DNA from: Cellulomonas chengniuliangii
GTDB taxonomy: Bacteria > Actinomycetota > Actinomycetes > Actinomycetales > Cellulomonadaceae
NCBI RefSeq assembly: GCF_024508335.1
Contig: NZ_CP101988.1
Span: 1,674,001-1,738,000 of the forward strand
DNA: 64,000 bases
Direction: 5' to 3'
This document shows, one piece after another, positions 35,582 to 46,156 of this stretch. Within the stretch, counting starts at the first letter, position 1. Each line of letters opens with the position of its first letter. The notes below the pieces were generated by a model. It was not told the DNA's origin, did no database searches, and was given only the letters and a program-made list of their open reading frames with translations. The position numbers and the translations under genes are program-made.

Positions 35582-36655
35582 GTGAACGTGGCCACATCGC
35601 GAGTCATCGGACTCGATATCGGCACCACGCGGGTGCGGGCGGCCGAGCTCGAGTTCGGCAGCGGGGGGCCATCGCGCACCGCACAACCGACCGTGCTTCG
35701 TGTCGGCGAGGTTCCGCTTCCCCCGGGAGCGGTCAAGGACGGCGAAGTCGCGGAACTGTCGACCGTGTCCTCCGCGCTGCGGCAGCTGTGGGCGCAGGCC
35801 AAGTTCAGCCACAAAGAGGTCGTGCTCGGCGTCGGCAATCAGCGCGTGATCGTCCGCGACCTCGAGCTGCCGGCGATGCCGCTCAACGAGGCGCGCGCCT
35901 CGTTGCCTTACCAGGTGCAGGACCTGCTCCCGGTGGCGGTCGACGACGCGTTGCTGGACTACGTGCCCACCGGAAGCTCGGTCGGTGAGCACGGGGCCCT
36001 CATGCAAGGCCTGCTGGTCGCCGCCACGAAGGAGACCGTTCTCGCCAACACGGCGGCCGCCGAGGCGGCAGGCCTGAAGCCGATGATGGTCGACCTGACG
36101 GCCTTCGCGCTCAGCCGCGTCATGGCACGAGGCGAGCTGGCCCAGCGGACCATCGCCGTGATCGACATCGGTGCTCGAATGACCACATTGGCGATCGTCG
36201 CGCAGGGTGTGCCGCGGATGGTCCGACTGATCCCGTCGGGCGGTCAGAACGTGACTGATGTCGTCGCCTCCACCCTGGGACTCACCACGGCCGACGCTGA
36301 GAACGCCAAACGGCAGATCGGCGTCGGATTCACCGTCCCGCCAGAGGCACAGGCTGCGGCGCAGGCGGTCGGCGAGGTCGCGACGTCGCTGATCGAGGCC
36401 ATTCGGAACACCTTCGTGTACTACGCAGGCTCGCACCCCGGCGCCGCCGTCGAGCACATCGTGCTCACCGGTGGTGGAAGCCAACTGCCAGGGCTCGGCC
36501 AGTACCTCTCCAGCGCGAGCCGGATCCCCGCGAGCATGGGCCAGCCTTTGGACACCTTGCGCCTTGGGCGCGGCGCCCCGGTTCCCGCCCACCTCGTGGA
36601 GCACCAGCACGAGCTGGCGATCCCGCTCGGCCTCGCTTTTGGAGTTGCCTCATGA
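35582..36655 (+). CDS. pilM: Type IV pilus assembly protein PilM
   Basis: A 357-residue cytoplasmic actin/FtsA-like ATPase. The N-terminal phosphate-1 motif is VIGLDIGTTRVRAAELE, with the later IAVIDIGARMTTLAIV and LTGGGSQLPGLGQYL nucleotide-binding loops. It would bind the N-terminus of PilN and link the cytoplasmic motor to the membrane complex. The start is GTG at 35582 behind GGAAAGGGAC; the gap to pilD (94 bases) may hold a secondary promoter. It overlaps pilN by four bases. Confidence 0.93.
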   Translation: MNVATSRVIGLDIGTTRVRAAELEFGSGGPSRTAQPTVLRVGEVPLPPGAVKDGEVAELSTVSSALRQLWAQAKFSHKEVVLGVGNQRVIVRDLELPAMPLNEARASLPYQVQDLLPVAVDDALLDYVPTGSSVGEHGALMQGLLVAATKETVLANTAAAEAAGLKPMMVDLTAFALSRVMARGELAQRTIAVIDIGARMTTLAIVAQGVPRMVRLIPSGGQNVTDVVASTLGLTTADAENAKRQIGVGFTVPPEAQAAAQAVGEVATSLIEAIRNTFVYYAGSHPGAAVEHIVLTGGGSQLPGLGQYLSSASRIPASMGQPLDTLRLGRGAPVPAHLVEHQHELAIPLGLAFGVAS

Positions 36656-37344
36656 CCTCGCTCCTTGACCGCTCGTCCCGACGTGGAGGGCCCAGCCCGA
36701 CGGTCGGAGGACTCCCTCAGGTCAACCTGCTCCCGCCCGAGATCCGCGCTGCCCGTGCGTTGTATCGCGTCAAGCGCTTGCTGGTCATGGGCCTGGCCGG
36801 GGTCCTGGTCCTCGTGGCCGTCGGATACGGCGTCGCCTCCCTGCGGGTGCTCGCAGCCGAGGACGAGCTGGCGGAAGCCCAGGACGTGTTCGCCACCCTC
36901 ACGGAGCGCAAGCAGGAGTACGCCGAGGTCCCCGTCGTCCTCAACAGGTTGCGCGCTCTTGAGAACGCCCGCGAGGTTGGATTCTCCACCGAGATCCTCT
37001 GGACCCCGTACTTCGACGCGATCTTCGTCGTGATGCCGCAAGAGGTGTGGATCTCCTCGATCGAGGCCTCTGGAGTGACACCCATGCAGGCCGCCCCTGA
37101 AGTTGTCGACCCGCTGCAGGACCCGTCGGTGATGACCCTGAAGTTCACGGGGCGCAGCCTGACGGTCCCCAAGGCCGGTGACTGGCTCGAGAAGTTGAAC
37201 TCGATCCCCGGCTTCTCCCACGCGTGGGTGTCGGCGGTCGAGACCGCGGAAGACGACGAGGACGGCGTGTACTACGTGATCCAGTCGAGCGTGCAGGTCG
37301 ACGCATCAGCGTTCGAGCACCGGTTCGTCGAAGGCGAGGAGTGA
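36652..37344 (+). CDS. pilN: Type IV pilus assembly protein PilN
   Basis: A 230-residue bitopic membrane protein. The cytoplasmic tail contains the PilM-binding motif PQVNLLPPEI (about 22-31). One membrane helix follows (about 44-63: LLVMGLAGVLVLVAVGYGV), then a coiled coil (about 66-90) and an extracytoplasmic ferredoxin-like domain. It forms the alignment complex with PilM and PilO. The ATG overlaps the pilM stop, with GGAG upstream. Confidence 0.92.
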   Translation: MTSLLDRSSRRGGPSPTVGGLPQVNLLPPEIRAARALYRVKRLLVMGLAGVLVLVAVGYGVASLRVLAAEDELAEAQDVFATLTERKQEYAEVPVVLNRLRALENAREVGFSTEILWTPYFDAIFVVMPQEVWISSIEASGVTPMQAAPEVVDPLQDPSVMTLKFTGRSLTVPKAGDWLEKLNSIPGFSHAWVSAVETAEDDEDGVYYVIQSSVQVDASAFEHRFVEGEE

Positions 37345-37345
37345 G

Positions 37346-38125
37346 ATGGAGGCCAAGACCTCGACCTGGGTGGGAGGCGCCACGGTTGTCGCGGTGCTGC
37401 TCGGATTCGGCGGCTGGTCGCTGGCGATCTCCCCAGCTCTGACCACGGCGTCTGACACGCAAGCCGAGGCTCTCGACGTGACCGCCCGCAATGAGGCTCT
37501 CGAGCGCGAGCTCGTGAGGTTGAAGGAACAGCACAAGAACCTCGACGCCTACCGCGGCGAGGTGGCGGCGATCGAGGCGCAGATCCCGGCCTCCGCCGAG
37601 CTCGACGCCTTCCTGCGACAGGTGGGGGCGCACGCTGAGGCCACCGGCGCCTTCGTGGTGAGTGTCGCGGCGGCCGTCCCGATCAACTTCGCCCCTGGCG
37701 AGCCAGTAGCGCCTGCGGCGGCTGCGCCGGCCGAGGGTGAGGGAGATGCTGAGTCGGACGGATCGACGGATTCGGCAGCAGAGACGGCGGCTCCAGCCGC
37801 CGCCCCGTCCATCGACGGCTTCGTCGCGGTCCCGGTCGACATCACGCTCCTGGGCAACGTCTTCAACGTCACCCGCATGCTCGCCGCGCTGCAGGGCGGC
37901 GACCAGCGTCTCTTCATGGTGACCTCCTTCACCGGCAAGGGGACCGATGAGGAGGAAGCCGGTGAGGGGCGGCCCGCGACCGCCAAGGGCGACCTCGAGC
38001 TGACGGTCTCCGGCTACCTCTACGTGCTGAAGGGCCCGGTGGTCACTGCGCAGGACGGCGAGGACGCCCCGGCAGCGCCACTGCCCTCGGGCGCGTTGGA
38101 GGGCAACCCGATGACGGGGGCCTGA
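37346..38125 (+). CDS. pilO: Type IV pilus assembly protein PilO
   Basis: A 259-residue bitopic protein with the PilO plan: an N-terminal helix (about 8-28), a coiled coil (about 45-80: NEALERELVRLKEQHKNLDA) and a globular domain. An acidic/Ser-rich insert sits near 130-150, and the C-terminal tail is Ala/Pro-rich. It partners PilN. It is the last gene of the locus: no pilP or pilQ (secretin) follows, as expected for a Gram-positive cell. A 21-bp hairpin terminates the transcript. Confidence 0.9.
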   Translation: MEAKTSTWVGGATVVAVLLGFGGWSLAISPALTTASDTQAEALDVTARNEALERELVRLKEQHKNLDAYRGEVAAIEAQIPASAELDAFLRQVGAHAEATGAFVVSVAAAVPINFAPGEPVAPAAAAPAEGEGDAESDGSTDSAAETAAPAAAPSIDGFVAVPVDITLLGNVFNVTRMLAALQGGDQRLFMVTSFTGKGTDEEEAGEGRPATAKGDLELTVSGYLYVLKGPVVTAQDGEDAPAAPLPSGALEGNPMTGA

Positions 38126-38136
38126 GTAGCGCTGTC

Positions 38137-38189
38137 AACGCCGCGTGGGGTGTGCCCAACTTGAGGTCGGGCACACCCCACGCGGCGTT
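38137..38189 (+). terminator. Terminator after pilO, perfect 21-bp stem
   Basis: A perfect 21-bp stem with an 11-base loop starts 12 bases after the pilO stop and separates the pilus locus from aroC. Confidence 0.8.
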
Positions 38190-38266
38190 CCTGTCGGAAG
38201 GCCATCCCGCGGTCCATTCGACGGACCTCGGAACGGGCCGGTTCCCCCTCGTGGAAAGATGCCTGC

Positions 38267-39456
38267 ATGCTCCGTTGGTTGACCTCAGGTGAGTCGCATG
38301 GCCAGGCCCTCGTCGGCATCCTCGAAGGCCTTCCGGCCGGTGTCGAGGTGCAGAGCTCGGACATCCAGGCGGCGCTCGCCCGCCGCCGGCTCGGCTATGG
38401 CCGCGGCGCCAGGATGAAGTTCGAGCAAGACGAGGTGCGGGTCCTCGCGGGGGTCCGGCTGGGGCTGACGCAGGGCGGCCCGATCACCGTGGAGATCGGC
38501 AACACCGAGTGGCCCAAGTGGGTCGACGTGATGTCCTCCGACCCGGTCGCGGATCCCGAGCTGCTGAACCGCGCGCGCAACGCCCCGCTGACGCGGCCGC
38601 GGCCCGGCCACGCGGACCTGGTCGGCATGCGCAAGTACGCGTTCGACGACGCCCGTCCGGTTCTCGAACGGGCGTCCGCGCGGGAGACCGCCACGCGCGT
38701 CGCCCTCGGCACATTGGCGGCGAAGTTCCTCGAGCAGGCGGCCGGCATCCGGCTCGTCTCGCACGTGGTGGGCATCGGCCCGGTCGCGGCTCCCGACGAC
38801 GCCGCGCTCCCGACGCCTGACGACGCGGCCGCGCTCGACGCCGATCCGGTGCGCTGCTTCGACCCGGCCACGTCCGCGGCGATGGTCGCCGAGATCGACG
38901 AGTGCCACAAGGACGGCGACACCCTGGGCGGCGTGGTCGAGGTGCTGGCCTACTCTGTGCCCTCGGGGCTCGGCTCGTACGTGCACGGGGACCGGCGCCT
39001 GGACGCACGCCTCGCAGGGGCCCTGATGGGCATCCAGGCGATCAAGGGCGTCGAGGTGGGGGACGGCTTCCGCACCGCCACCCGTCGCGGCTCCCAGGCG
39101 CACGACGAGATGGAGCGGGACAGCTCCGGGAAGATCATCCGCCGGTCGAACCGCGCGGGCGGCATCGAGGGCGGCATGACGAACGGCGAGATCCTGCGCG
39201 TCCGCGCGGCGATGAAGCCGATCTCCACGGTTCCGCGCGCGCTCGACACGGTGGACACGGCCTCGGGCGACCCTGCCAAGGCCCAGCACCAGCGCTCGGA
39301 CGTGTGCGCGGTGCCCCCGGCTGCGGTGGTCGCCGAGGCGATGGTCGCCCTGGTGCTGGCGGACGCGCTGCTGGAGAAGACCGGCGGTGACTCGCTCGAC
39401 GAGGTCCGCCGGAACCTCGAGGGATACCTCGCGGCGATCCCCGAGCTGCAGCGCTG

Positions 39457-39457
<1 letters not shown>
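38267..39457 (+). CDS. aroC: Chorismate synthase
   Basis: A 396-residue FMN-dependent enzyme that makes chorismate from EPSP, the last shikimate step. Conserved FMN/substrate loops are [14 protein letters not shown] at the start, [29 protein letters not shown] and [15 protein letters not shown]. The length is typical of actinobacteria. An AAAGAT followed by six bases precedes the ATG, so it may start its own leaderless transcript. The stop overlaps the aroK ATG (TGATG). Confidence 0.96.
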
Positions 39458-41147
<1,690 letters not shown>

Positions 41148-41185
41148 CGGCCCGCCGTCACCACCGTCGACGTGGCTGAGAATCA

Positions 41186-41231
41186 ACAAGTTCTAGACCT
41201 TGTAATGGTCTTCACAAGCATCTAGCCTTGT
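41186..41231. promoter_or_regulatory. Tandem operators, two copies of ACAAG-N8-CTTGT
   Basis: Copy 1 is 41186-41203 and copy 2 is 41214-41231. Each is an 18-base inverted repeat with identical arms, and the copies are 28 bases apart. Copy 1 also has a TCTAGA centre and is palindromic except at one symmetric pair. Copy 1 overlaps the -35 and copy 2 covers the -10 of the promoter for the HTH gene, so they look like an autoregulatory site. Confidence 0.75.
41200..41228 (+). promoter_or_regulatory. Leaderless promoter TTGTAA-N17-TAGCCT
   Basis: TTGTAA (41200-41205), a spacer of 17, then TAGCCT (41223-41228) and six bases to ATG 41235. This is the best-formed promoter in the window, in a clearly AT-richer stretch. 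Confidence 0.65.
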
Positions 41232-41234
41232 GTG

Positions 41235-41858
41235 ATGTTCGTCGTGACGATCGACCAGCAGGGCAGTCGCCGGGTGGGTGACCGCGTCGACGAGCTCCTC
41301 GCCACGCTCCGGGCGCGGGGCGACCTGTATCGAGGCTCGGCGGGCGTCGCCGCGCCGTTCGAGCGGACGGTCGGCGACGAGGTCCAGTGCGTCCTCGTCG
41401 ACCCCGCACTCGCCGTGGATGTCACCCTCGCCGTCCTGCGTCTGAAGGGGTGGAGCGTCGGCATCGGCGCGGGCCCGGTGGACGAGCCGCTGCCCGCGTC
41501 GTCCCGAGCCGGTTCTGGGCCTGCGTTCATCCTCGCGCGCGACGCCGTCGAGCAGGCCAAGAGCCGGCTGAGGGTGGTGCCGCTGGTCGTGCACGGGCAC
41601 CACGAGGCGCGGGCCCGCGAGGCAGAGGCCGTGCTCGTGCTGCTCGGGGCCACCCTGCAACGTCGCACGCCGGCCGGATGGGAGGTCGTGGACGCCGTCG
41701 AGCGCTCCGGCGAGACCCGGCAGGACGAGATCGCCCGCCGGATCGGCGTCTCGCAGCAGGCCGTCAGCCAGCGCCTGCGCACGGCGCTCTGGGCCGAGGA
41801 GCAGGCCGCTCGGCCCGTCGCCGCGCGGTTGCTCGCCGCGGCGGCTGTCGACGGCTAG
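41235..41858 (+). CDS. SatD-like protein with C-terminal HTH (putative autoregulator)
   Basis: A 207-residue protein. Residues 1-110 look like the SatD/nucleotide-cyclase-like fold: FVVTIDQQGSRRVGD at the start, FERTVGDEVQ (the counterpart of the GDEFQ-type loop) and WSVGIGAGPVDEPLP. Residues 161-185 form a clear helix-turn-helix, with TRQDEIARRIGVSQQAVSQR. The ligand and true function are unknown. ATG 41235 is preferred over GTG 41232 because the promoter places +1 on that ATG. The tandem operators at the promoter suggest it controls itself and the small membrane protein downstream. Confidence 0.75.
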   Translation: MFVVTIDQQGSRRVGDRVDELLATLRARGDLYRGSAGVAAPFERTVGDEVQCVLVDPALAVDVTLAVLRLKGWSVGIGAGPVDEPLPASSRAGSGPAFILARDAVEQAKSRLRVVPLVVHGHHEARAREAEAVLVLLGATLQRRTPAGWEVVDAVERSGETRQDEIARRIGVSQQAVSQRLRTALWAEEQAARPVAARLLAAAAVDG

Positions 41859-41916
41859 GCGCCGCGCCCGCGGCTCCGCCACACTCGTCCCGCCTGCCCG
41901 CACCGAAGGAGACCCT

Positions 41917-42369
41917 GTGCACCCCGTGCTCGTGCTGCTGACCGTCGTCCTCATGCTGGCGGTGAGCGCAGCGGGCGGATGGGTGCTGACCGGCGCGGTG
42001 CTGCACCTGGCCGGGCGGTCCTCCGACGCGGGATCACCGGGCGCCGACACGCCGGAGCCGCACGCGGTCGCCGAGGGGGCGGGCCCGCGCTCCACCGCGC
42101 TGTCGGACGGTCCCGATGGGGACCGGGCCCGGGCCGTGCTGCGCGGCGGCACGTGGATCGGGATCCTCGAGCGCGTGGCTGTGACGGGGTGCCTGCTGGT
42201 GGGGGAGTCGAGCGGCATCGCGATCGTCGTGGCGGTGAAGGGCCTGGGCAGGTATCCCGAGCTGCGGGAGAACCCCGGCGCCTCGGAGCGGTTCGTCATC
42301 GGGACGCTGACGTCCATGATCTGGGCCGCGCTCATCGGCATCGCGGGACGCTCTCTGCTGCTGGGCTGA
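41917..42369 (+). CDS. Small conserved membrane protein paired with the SatD-like regulator
   Basis: A 150-residue membrane protein with a helix at about 3-28, a polar Pro/Asp-rich loop (about 35-70) and two to three further helices. The conserved-looking core is [14 protein letters not shown], then [20 protein letters not shown], then [21 protein letters not shown] at 41917 follows AAGGAG at ideal spacing. It begins 58 bases after the regulator on the same strand and is probably its main target. In other phyla SatD-family genes are also found beside small membrane protein genes (DUF3307 type). Function unknown. Confidence 0.78.
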   Translation: MHPVLVLLTVVLMLAVSAAGGWVLTGAVLHLAGRSSDAGSPGADTPEPHAVAEGAGPRSTALSDGPDGDRARAVLRGGTWIGILERVAVTGCLLVGESSGIAIVVAVKGLGRYPELRENPGASERFVIGTLTSMIWAALIGIAGRSLLLG

Positions 42370-42482
42370 GGGAGCGGGCGCCGCGGGCTGTACGATGGTC
42401 GGCGGTCTGGTCGCCCCCTCCTGCAAGGCAGGTGAGCGCGGCGACGACTCGCACATTCTCAACTCGACAGGAAGCAGCTCTC

Positions 42483-43046
42483 GTGGCCACCACCAACGAC
42501 CTCAAGAACGGCACCGTGCTGAAGATCGACGGGCAGCTCTGGACTGTCGTCGAGTTCCAGCACGTGAAGCCCGGCAAGGGTGGGGCGTTCGTCCGCACCA
42601 AGCTGAAGAACGTGCTCTCGGGCAAGGTCGTCGACAAGACGTTCAACGCCGGCCTGAAGGTCGAGACGGCGAACGTCGACAAGCGCGACATGCAGTACCT
42701 GTACAAGGACGGCTCGGACTTCGTCTTCATGGACACCGACACGTTCGACCAGATGCCCGTGTCGGAGGCAGTCGTCGGCGACGCCGCGAACTTCCTGCTC
42801 GAGAACCAGAACGCCATGGTCGCCACGAACGAGGGCGTCCCGCTGTACGTCGAGCTGCCCCCGTCCGTGGTCCTGGAGATCACCTACACCGAGCCCGGCC
42901 TGCAGGGCGACCGCTCCACCGGCGGCACGAAGCCCGCGACGGTGCAGACCGGCTACGAGATCCAGGTCCCGCTGTTCCTCGAGGCCGGCACCAGGGTCAA
43001 GGTGGACACCCGCGACGGGAGCTACCTCGGCCGCGTGAACGACTGA
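42483..43046 (+). CDS. efp: Elongation factor P
   Basis: A 187-residue translation factor that rescues ribosomes stalled at polyproline. The three beta-barrel domains are intact. The domain-I tip loop is [12 protein letters not shown], with K32 at the position modified in some bacteria; the downstream domains have [29 protein letters not shown]. The start is GTG at 42483. A TACGAT (42391-42396) is the likely -10, leaving a leader of about 80 bases. It is followed after one base by nusB. Confidence 0.97.
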   Translation: MATTNDLKNGTVLKIDGQLWTVVEFQHVKPGKGGAFVRTKLKNVLSGKVVDKTFNAGLKVETANVDKRDMQYLYKDGSDFVFMDTDTFDQMPVSEAVVGDAANFLLENQNAMVATNEGVPLYVELPPSVVLEITYTEPGLQGDRSTGGTKPATVQTGYEIQVPLFLEAGTRVKVDTRDGSYLGRVND

Positions 43047-43047
43047 C

Positions 43048-43464
43048 ATGGGCGCCCGCACCAAAGCCCGCAAGCGGGCGATCGACGTCCTCTTCGAGGC
43101 CGAGCAGCGCCGTATCGACCCGGTGACGCTCCTCGCGCAGCGGATCGCGGAGCCGGGCACTGAGGCAGCCCTCCCGCAGTACTCGGTGGACCTGGTCGAG
43201 GGAGTCGCCGCCCACCGGGCGCGCATCGACGAGCTGATCTCGACGCACGCGCACGGCTGGACGATCGACCGGATGCCCGCCGTGGACCGCGCGCTGGTCC
43301 GGCTGGGCATCTGGGAGGTGCTCTACAACGACGACGTCCCTGACGCCGTCGCCGTGGACGAGGCGGTCGAGCTGGCCCGGTCCCTGTCGACCGACGACTC
43401 GCCGACGTTCATCAACGGGCTGCTGGGCCGCATCGTCGACCTGAAGCCGACCCTGCTGGCCTGA
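43048..43464 (+). CDS. nusB: Transcription antitermination factor NusB
   Basis: A 138-residue all-helical RNA-binding protein that joins the rRNA antitermination complex with S10. The N-terminal ARTKARKRAIDVLFEAEQR and the C-terminal AVDEAVELARSLSTDDSPTFINGLLGRI are typical of the family. It forms a two-gene unit with efp. In many Micrococcales the next gene on this strand would be pyrR; here a bidirectional terminator and about 9.4 kb intervene. Confidence 0.96.
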   Translation: MGARTKARKRAIDVLFEAEQRRIDPVTLLAQRIAEPGTEAALPQYSVDLVEGVAAHRARIDELISTHAHGWTIDRMPAVDRALVRLGIWEVLYNDDVPDAVAVDEAVELARSLSTDDSPTFINGLLGRIVDLKPTLLA

Positions 43465-43484
43465 CGCGCGACGCGCGAGCCTGA

Positions 43485-43532
43485 CGAGGAGAGCCCCGGA
43501 GCCGATCGGCTCCGGGGCTCTCCTCGCGTTTT
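43485..43532. terminator. Bidirectional intrinsic terminator between nusB and the GGDEF-EAL gene
   Basis: A perfect 20-bp inverted repeat (43485-43504 with 43507-43526) is followed by a TTTT on the plus side. It serves nusB and the convergent gene ending at 43547. Confidence 0.85.
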
Positions 43533-43546
43533 GGGGGTCGCCAGCC

Positions 43547-45760
43547 TCAATGGGCGCCGAGGGCCCCGTGGCGGCGCGGCCGCGGACCTCGCACGGGCAG
43601 CCCCGGCGCGGCGCGGCCGAGGAGGTTGCCCTGCACCCGGGAGACGCCCAGCTCGACGAGGGCAGTGAGCTGGGAGGCCTGCTCCACGCCCTCGGCGATC
43701 ACCTCGAGCTCGTGCGCCTCGGCGAGGCCGACGATCGCCCGCAGCACCGCGAGGCCCCGCTGGGTGCCGATCTCACGGACGAACGACTGGTCGATCTTGA
43801 GGATGTCCACGGGCAGGGTCGCCAGGCGTGACAGCGAGCTGTAGCCGGTGCCGAAGTCGTCGAGGGCGATCCGGACGCCGCGCTCCCGCAGCGCCTCCAG
43901 CTTGAGGGTCGCGGCGGCGTCGTCGGCCAGCAGGGCGCTCTCGGTGACCTCGATCGTCAGGCGCACCCAGTCGCTGTCGCCCCACGCCCGGCCGACCTGT
44001 GCGAGGAAGTCAGGCTCGGAGATCTGCCGGGCCGCGACGTTGACGGCGATGGGCAGCTGGAAGCGGTCGTACCCCGACCGGGCGCTCGCCATGAGCGCCT
44101 CCCCGATGGGGATGATGAGCCCCGACTCCTCGGCGAGTGGGAGCCACTCGGCGGGCTGCAGCATCGTGCCCCGGTGCGACCACCGGGCGAGTGCCTCGAG
44201 CTCCACCACCTCGAGCGTGCGCGCGTCGACGATGGGCTGGAAGTGGGTGGCGAACTCCTTGTCGGCGATGCCGGCGTCGAGCGCGCGGCGCAGCCGGGTC
44301 TCCGACTGGACGCGGCGGCGGAGCGGGCGGTCGAACAGGAGCACACCCACGCGGGTCCGCTTCGCCTCGAGCATGGCGGTGTCGGCGTGCCGCAGCAGCG
44401 CCTCGGCGTCACGGGGCTCGCCGGGCTCCCACGCGGCGATGCCGACGGTCAGCCTCGGGGCGTTGGTGGTCGCGCCTGGCCCGGTGAACCCGTTGCGCAG
44501 GCGGAGACCGAGCTCGCGCAGCGCGTCGTCCGACGGCGCCCGAGAGATGACCGCCACGAACTCGTCCCCGCCGAGCCGGGCCACGTTGGAGCCCGCGGGC
44601 ACCTGCGAGCGCAGGTGGTCGGCCACCTGGACGAGGAGCGCGTCGCCCCAGGCGTGTCCGTGGTGGTCGTTCGCCTGCTTGAAGTGGTCGAGGTCGCAGT
44701 ACACGACCGCGACGCGGGTGCGCTCGACCTCGGCCTGGTCCAGGGCGCCCGCGAGGTGCTCGTCCAGCGCGTGCCGGTTCGGCAGGGCCGTGAGCGAGTC
44801 GGTGAACGCGGCGCGCGCGAGCTGGTGGGCCAGCTCGGTGCGCTCGGCGTGGGCCGAGACGATCTGGGCGAGGTCCATCAGGAACGCGCGCTCACGGGCG
44901 TCGAGGGAGCGTCCCTCGTCGGGGAAGAGCTCGGTGACGAACCGGCCGCGCGGGAGGTTGCGCAACGAGCCCTCGATGGTGGGGTCGCCGAGGACCTGGC
45001 GCGCCTCCTCGCGGGCCCGCAGCAGGAGCGCCTCGGGGTCTTTGAGGAACCAGGCGGCGTTGGAGATGCGGGCCACCGCGTCGCGCATGCTGTTCTGCCG
45101 GTCGGCCTCCCATTGCGCTCGTCGCAGCCGGTGCAGCGCGAGCGCCTCGAGGCCGATGCAGAGCGGGATCGCCCAGGTGCTGGTGAGCGTCTCGCGCAGC
45201 GACGGGTCGGTCACGAGGAAGGAGAGCACCAGCACCGCGGTGGACAAGGACGAGACGGCCAGCAGGGCGGCGCCAACCGGGGTGAGTCGCGCCTTGCCGA
45301 CGGCCACGACGACATAGACGCCGACCAGGGTCACGGGGACGAGGAATGTCACCGTGTCGAGCGGCCCGGGGACGGGGGAGGCGCCGTCGTGGGTCACCAC
45401 GAGATCCGTCGACACCCACAGGCCGGCCCGGAGGGCGTAGAGCACACATGCCGCGATGACGTAGTGGCGGACGGGAGGCCCCGACGCGTACGCGCGGGTG
45501 GCCGGCAGGGCCAGGACCACGGCCGCGGCGAGCAGCTGGGCGCGCACGAAGGGCAGGACCTCGCCGGCTGGCAGCACCGCGAGCAGGCCGTTGGCGAGGA
45601 ACAGCAGGGCCAGGGCCGCCGACCAGACCAGCGTCCACGCGGCGCCGGCGCGGCGGAGCTGTCCGCGCCACCACACCCAGTGCAGCACGCAGAAGCCGCC
45701 CACCAGCCCGGCGGCGGAGAACTGGACGAGCGCCGCCCACGTCGGCGCTGAGATCCCCAT
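43547..45760 (-). CDS. Membrane GGDEF-EAL protein (c-di-GMP synthase/phosphodiesterase)
   Basis: A 737-residue protein. Residues 1-205 hold about seven membrane helices, then a short linker region, a GGDEF domain with intact GGDEF (397-401) and an EAL domain with intact EAL (522-524), DDFGTGYSS and IAEGVEQ. Both catalytic signatures are present, so it may make and degrade c-di-GMP. The inhibitory RxxD site before GGDEF is absent (PAGSN instead), so product inhibition is unlikely. ATG at 45760 follows GGAG; an in-frame ATG at 45832 would add 24 unlikely residues. The pilus PilB with an MshEN domain is an obvious possible target. Confidence 0.92.
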   Translation of the reverse strand: MGISAPTWAALVQFSAAGLVGGFCVLHWVWWRGQLRRAGAAWTLVWSAALALLFLANGLLAVLPAGEVLPFVRAQLLAAAVVLALPATRAYASGPPVRHYVIAACVLYALRAGLWVSTDLVVTHDGASPVPGPLDTVTFLVPVTLVGVYVVVAVGKARLTPVGAALLAVSSLSTAVLVLSFLVTDPSLRETLTSTWAIPLCIGLEALALHRLRRAQWEADRQNSMRDAVARISNAAWFLKDPEALLLRAREEARQVLGDPTIEGSLRNLPRGRFVTELFPDEGRSLDARERAFLMDLAQIVSAHAERTELAHQLARAAFTDSLTALPNRHALDEHLAGALDQAEVERTRVAVVYCDLDHFKQANDHHGHAWGDALLVQVADHLRSQVPAGSNVARLGGDEFVAVISRAPSDDALRELGLRLRNGFTGPGATTNAPRLTVGIAAWEPGEPRDAEALLRHADTAMLEAKRTRVGVLLFDRPLRRRVQSETRLRRALDAGIADKEFATHFQPIVDARTLEVVELEALARWSHRGTMLQPAEWLPLAEESGLIIPIGEALMASARSGYDRFQLPIAVNVAARQISEPDFLAQVGRAWGDSDWVRLTIEVTESALLADDAAATLKLEALRERGVRIALDDFGTGYSSLSRLATLPVDILKIDQSFVREIGTQRGLAVLRAIVGLAEAHELEVIAEGVEQASQLTALVELGVSRVQGNLLGRAAPGLPVRGPRPRRHGALGAH

Positions 45761-45844
45761 AGAGGCTCCATCGGCCAGAGACCCCGTGGCGTTGAGCCCG
45801 CAACCGGGTGATGAGGTGCACAACCACGCCACCGCCGTGCCCCG

Positions 45845-46090
45845 AGCACGGACGCGACCGTCGTCCTCGGTGGAGCGGAGATCGGCCGCGCGCTGACCCG
45901 CATCGCCCGCGAGATCCTCGAGCGCAACAAGGGCGGCGCGGACCTAGTCCTGCTGGGCATCCCGACGCGGGGGCAGTCGCTCGCGCAGCGGTTCGCCCAG
46001 AAGCTCGCCGAGGTCGAGCCGGCCCGTGAGGCGGCCGAACGGGTGGCCCTCGGGGTCGCATGCCCCGGGGTACGCGCCCGGATGCCCTGA
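45845..46090 (+). pseudogene. pyrR: Truncated pyrR remnant
   Basis: Positions 45857-46021 translate to TVVLGGAEIGRALTRIAREI and on to LAEVEP, matching residues of the intact PyrR at 52886. The hand alignment with 52931-53095 is gap-free over 165 bases: 33 mismatches (80% identity), and 44 of 55 residues identical. Many differences are at third codon positions, so it diverged while coding. There is no start codon in frame after a stop at 45812, the leader is missing, and after EP the frame reads an unrelated 23 codons to TGA 46088-46090. The PRPP-binding domain is gone. Confidence 0.88.
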
Positions 46091-46130
46091 AGGGCAGCGC
46101 CCGGGGATTCCCGGACGCTGCCCTTCAGGG
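46085..46130 (-). terminator. Hairpin terminator after the dcu gene
   Basis: CCCTGAAGGGCAGCG pairs perfectly with CGCTGCCCTTCAGGG around a 16-base loop that itself contains CCGGG-ATT-CCCGG. It lies 27 bases beyond the end of the minus-strand transporter gene. Confidence 0.75.
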
Positions 46131-46156
46131 GCGAAGAGGTACTGACCCGATCGTCC

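Noticed and set aside
45808-46029. Small open frame over the pyrR remnant
   Set aside because: It is in a different frame from the pyrR-homologous reading and has no family similarity.
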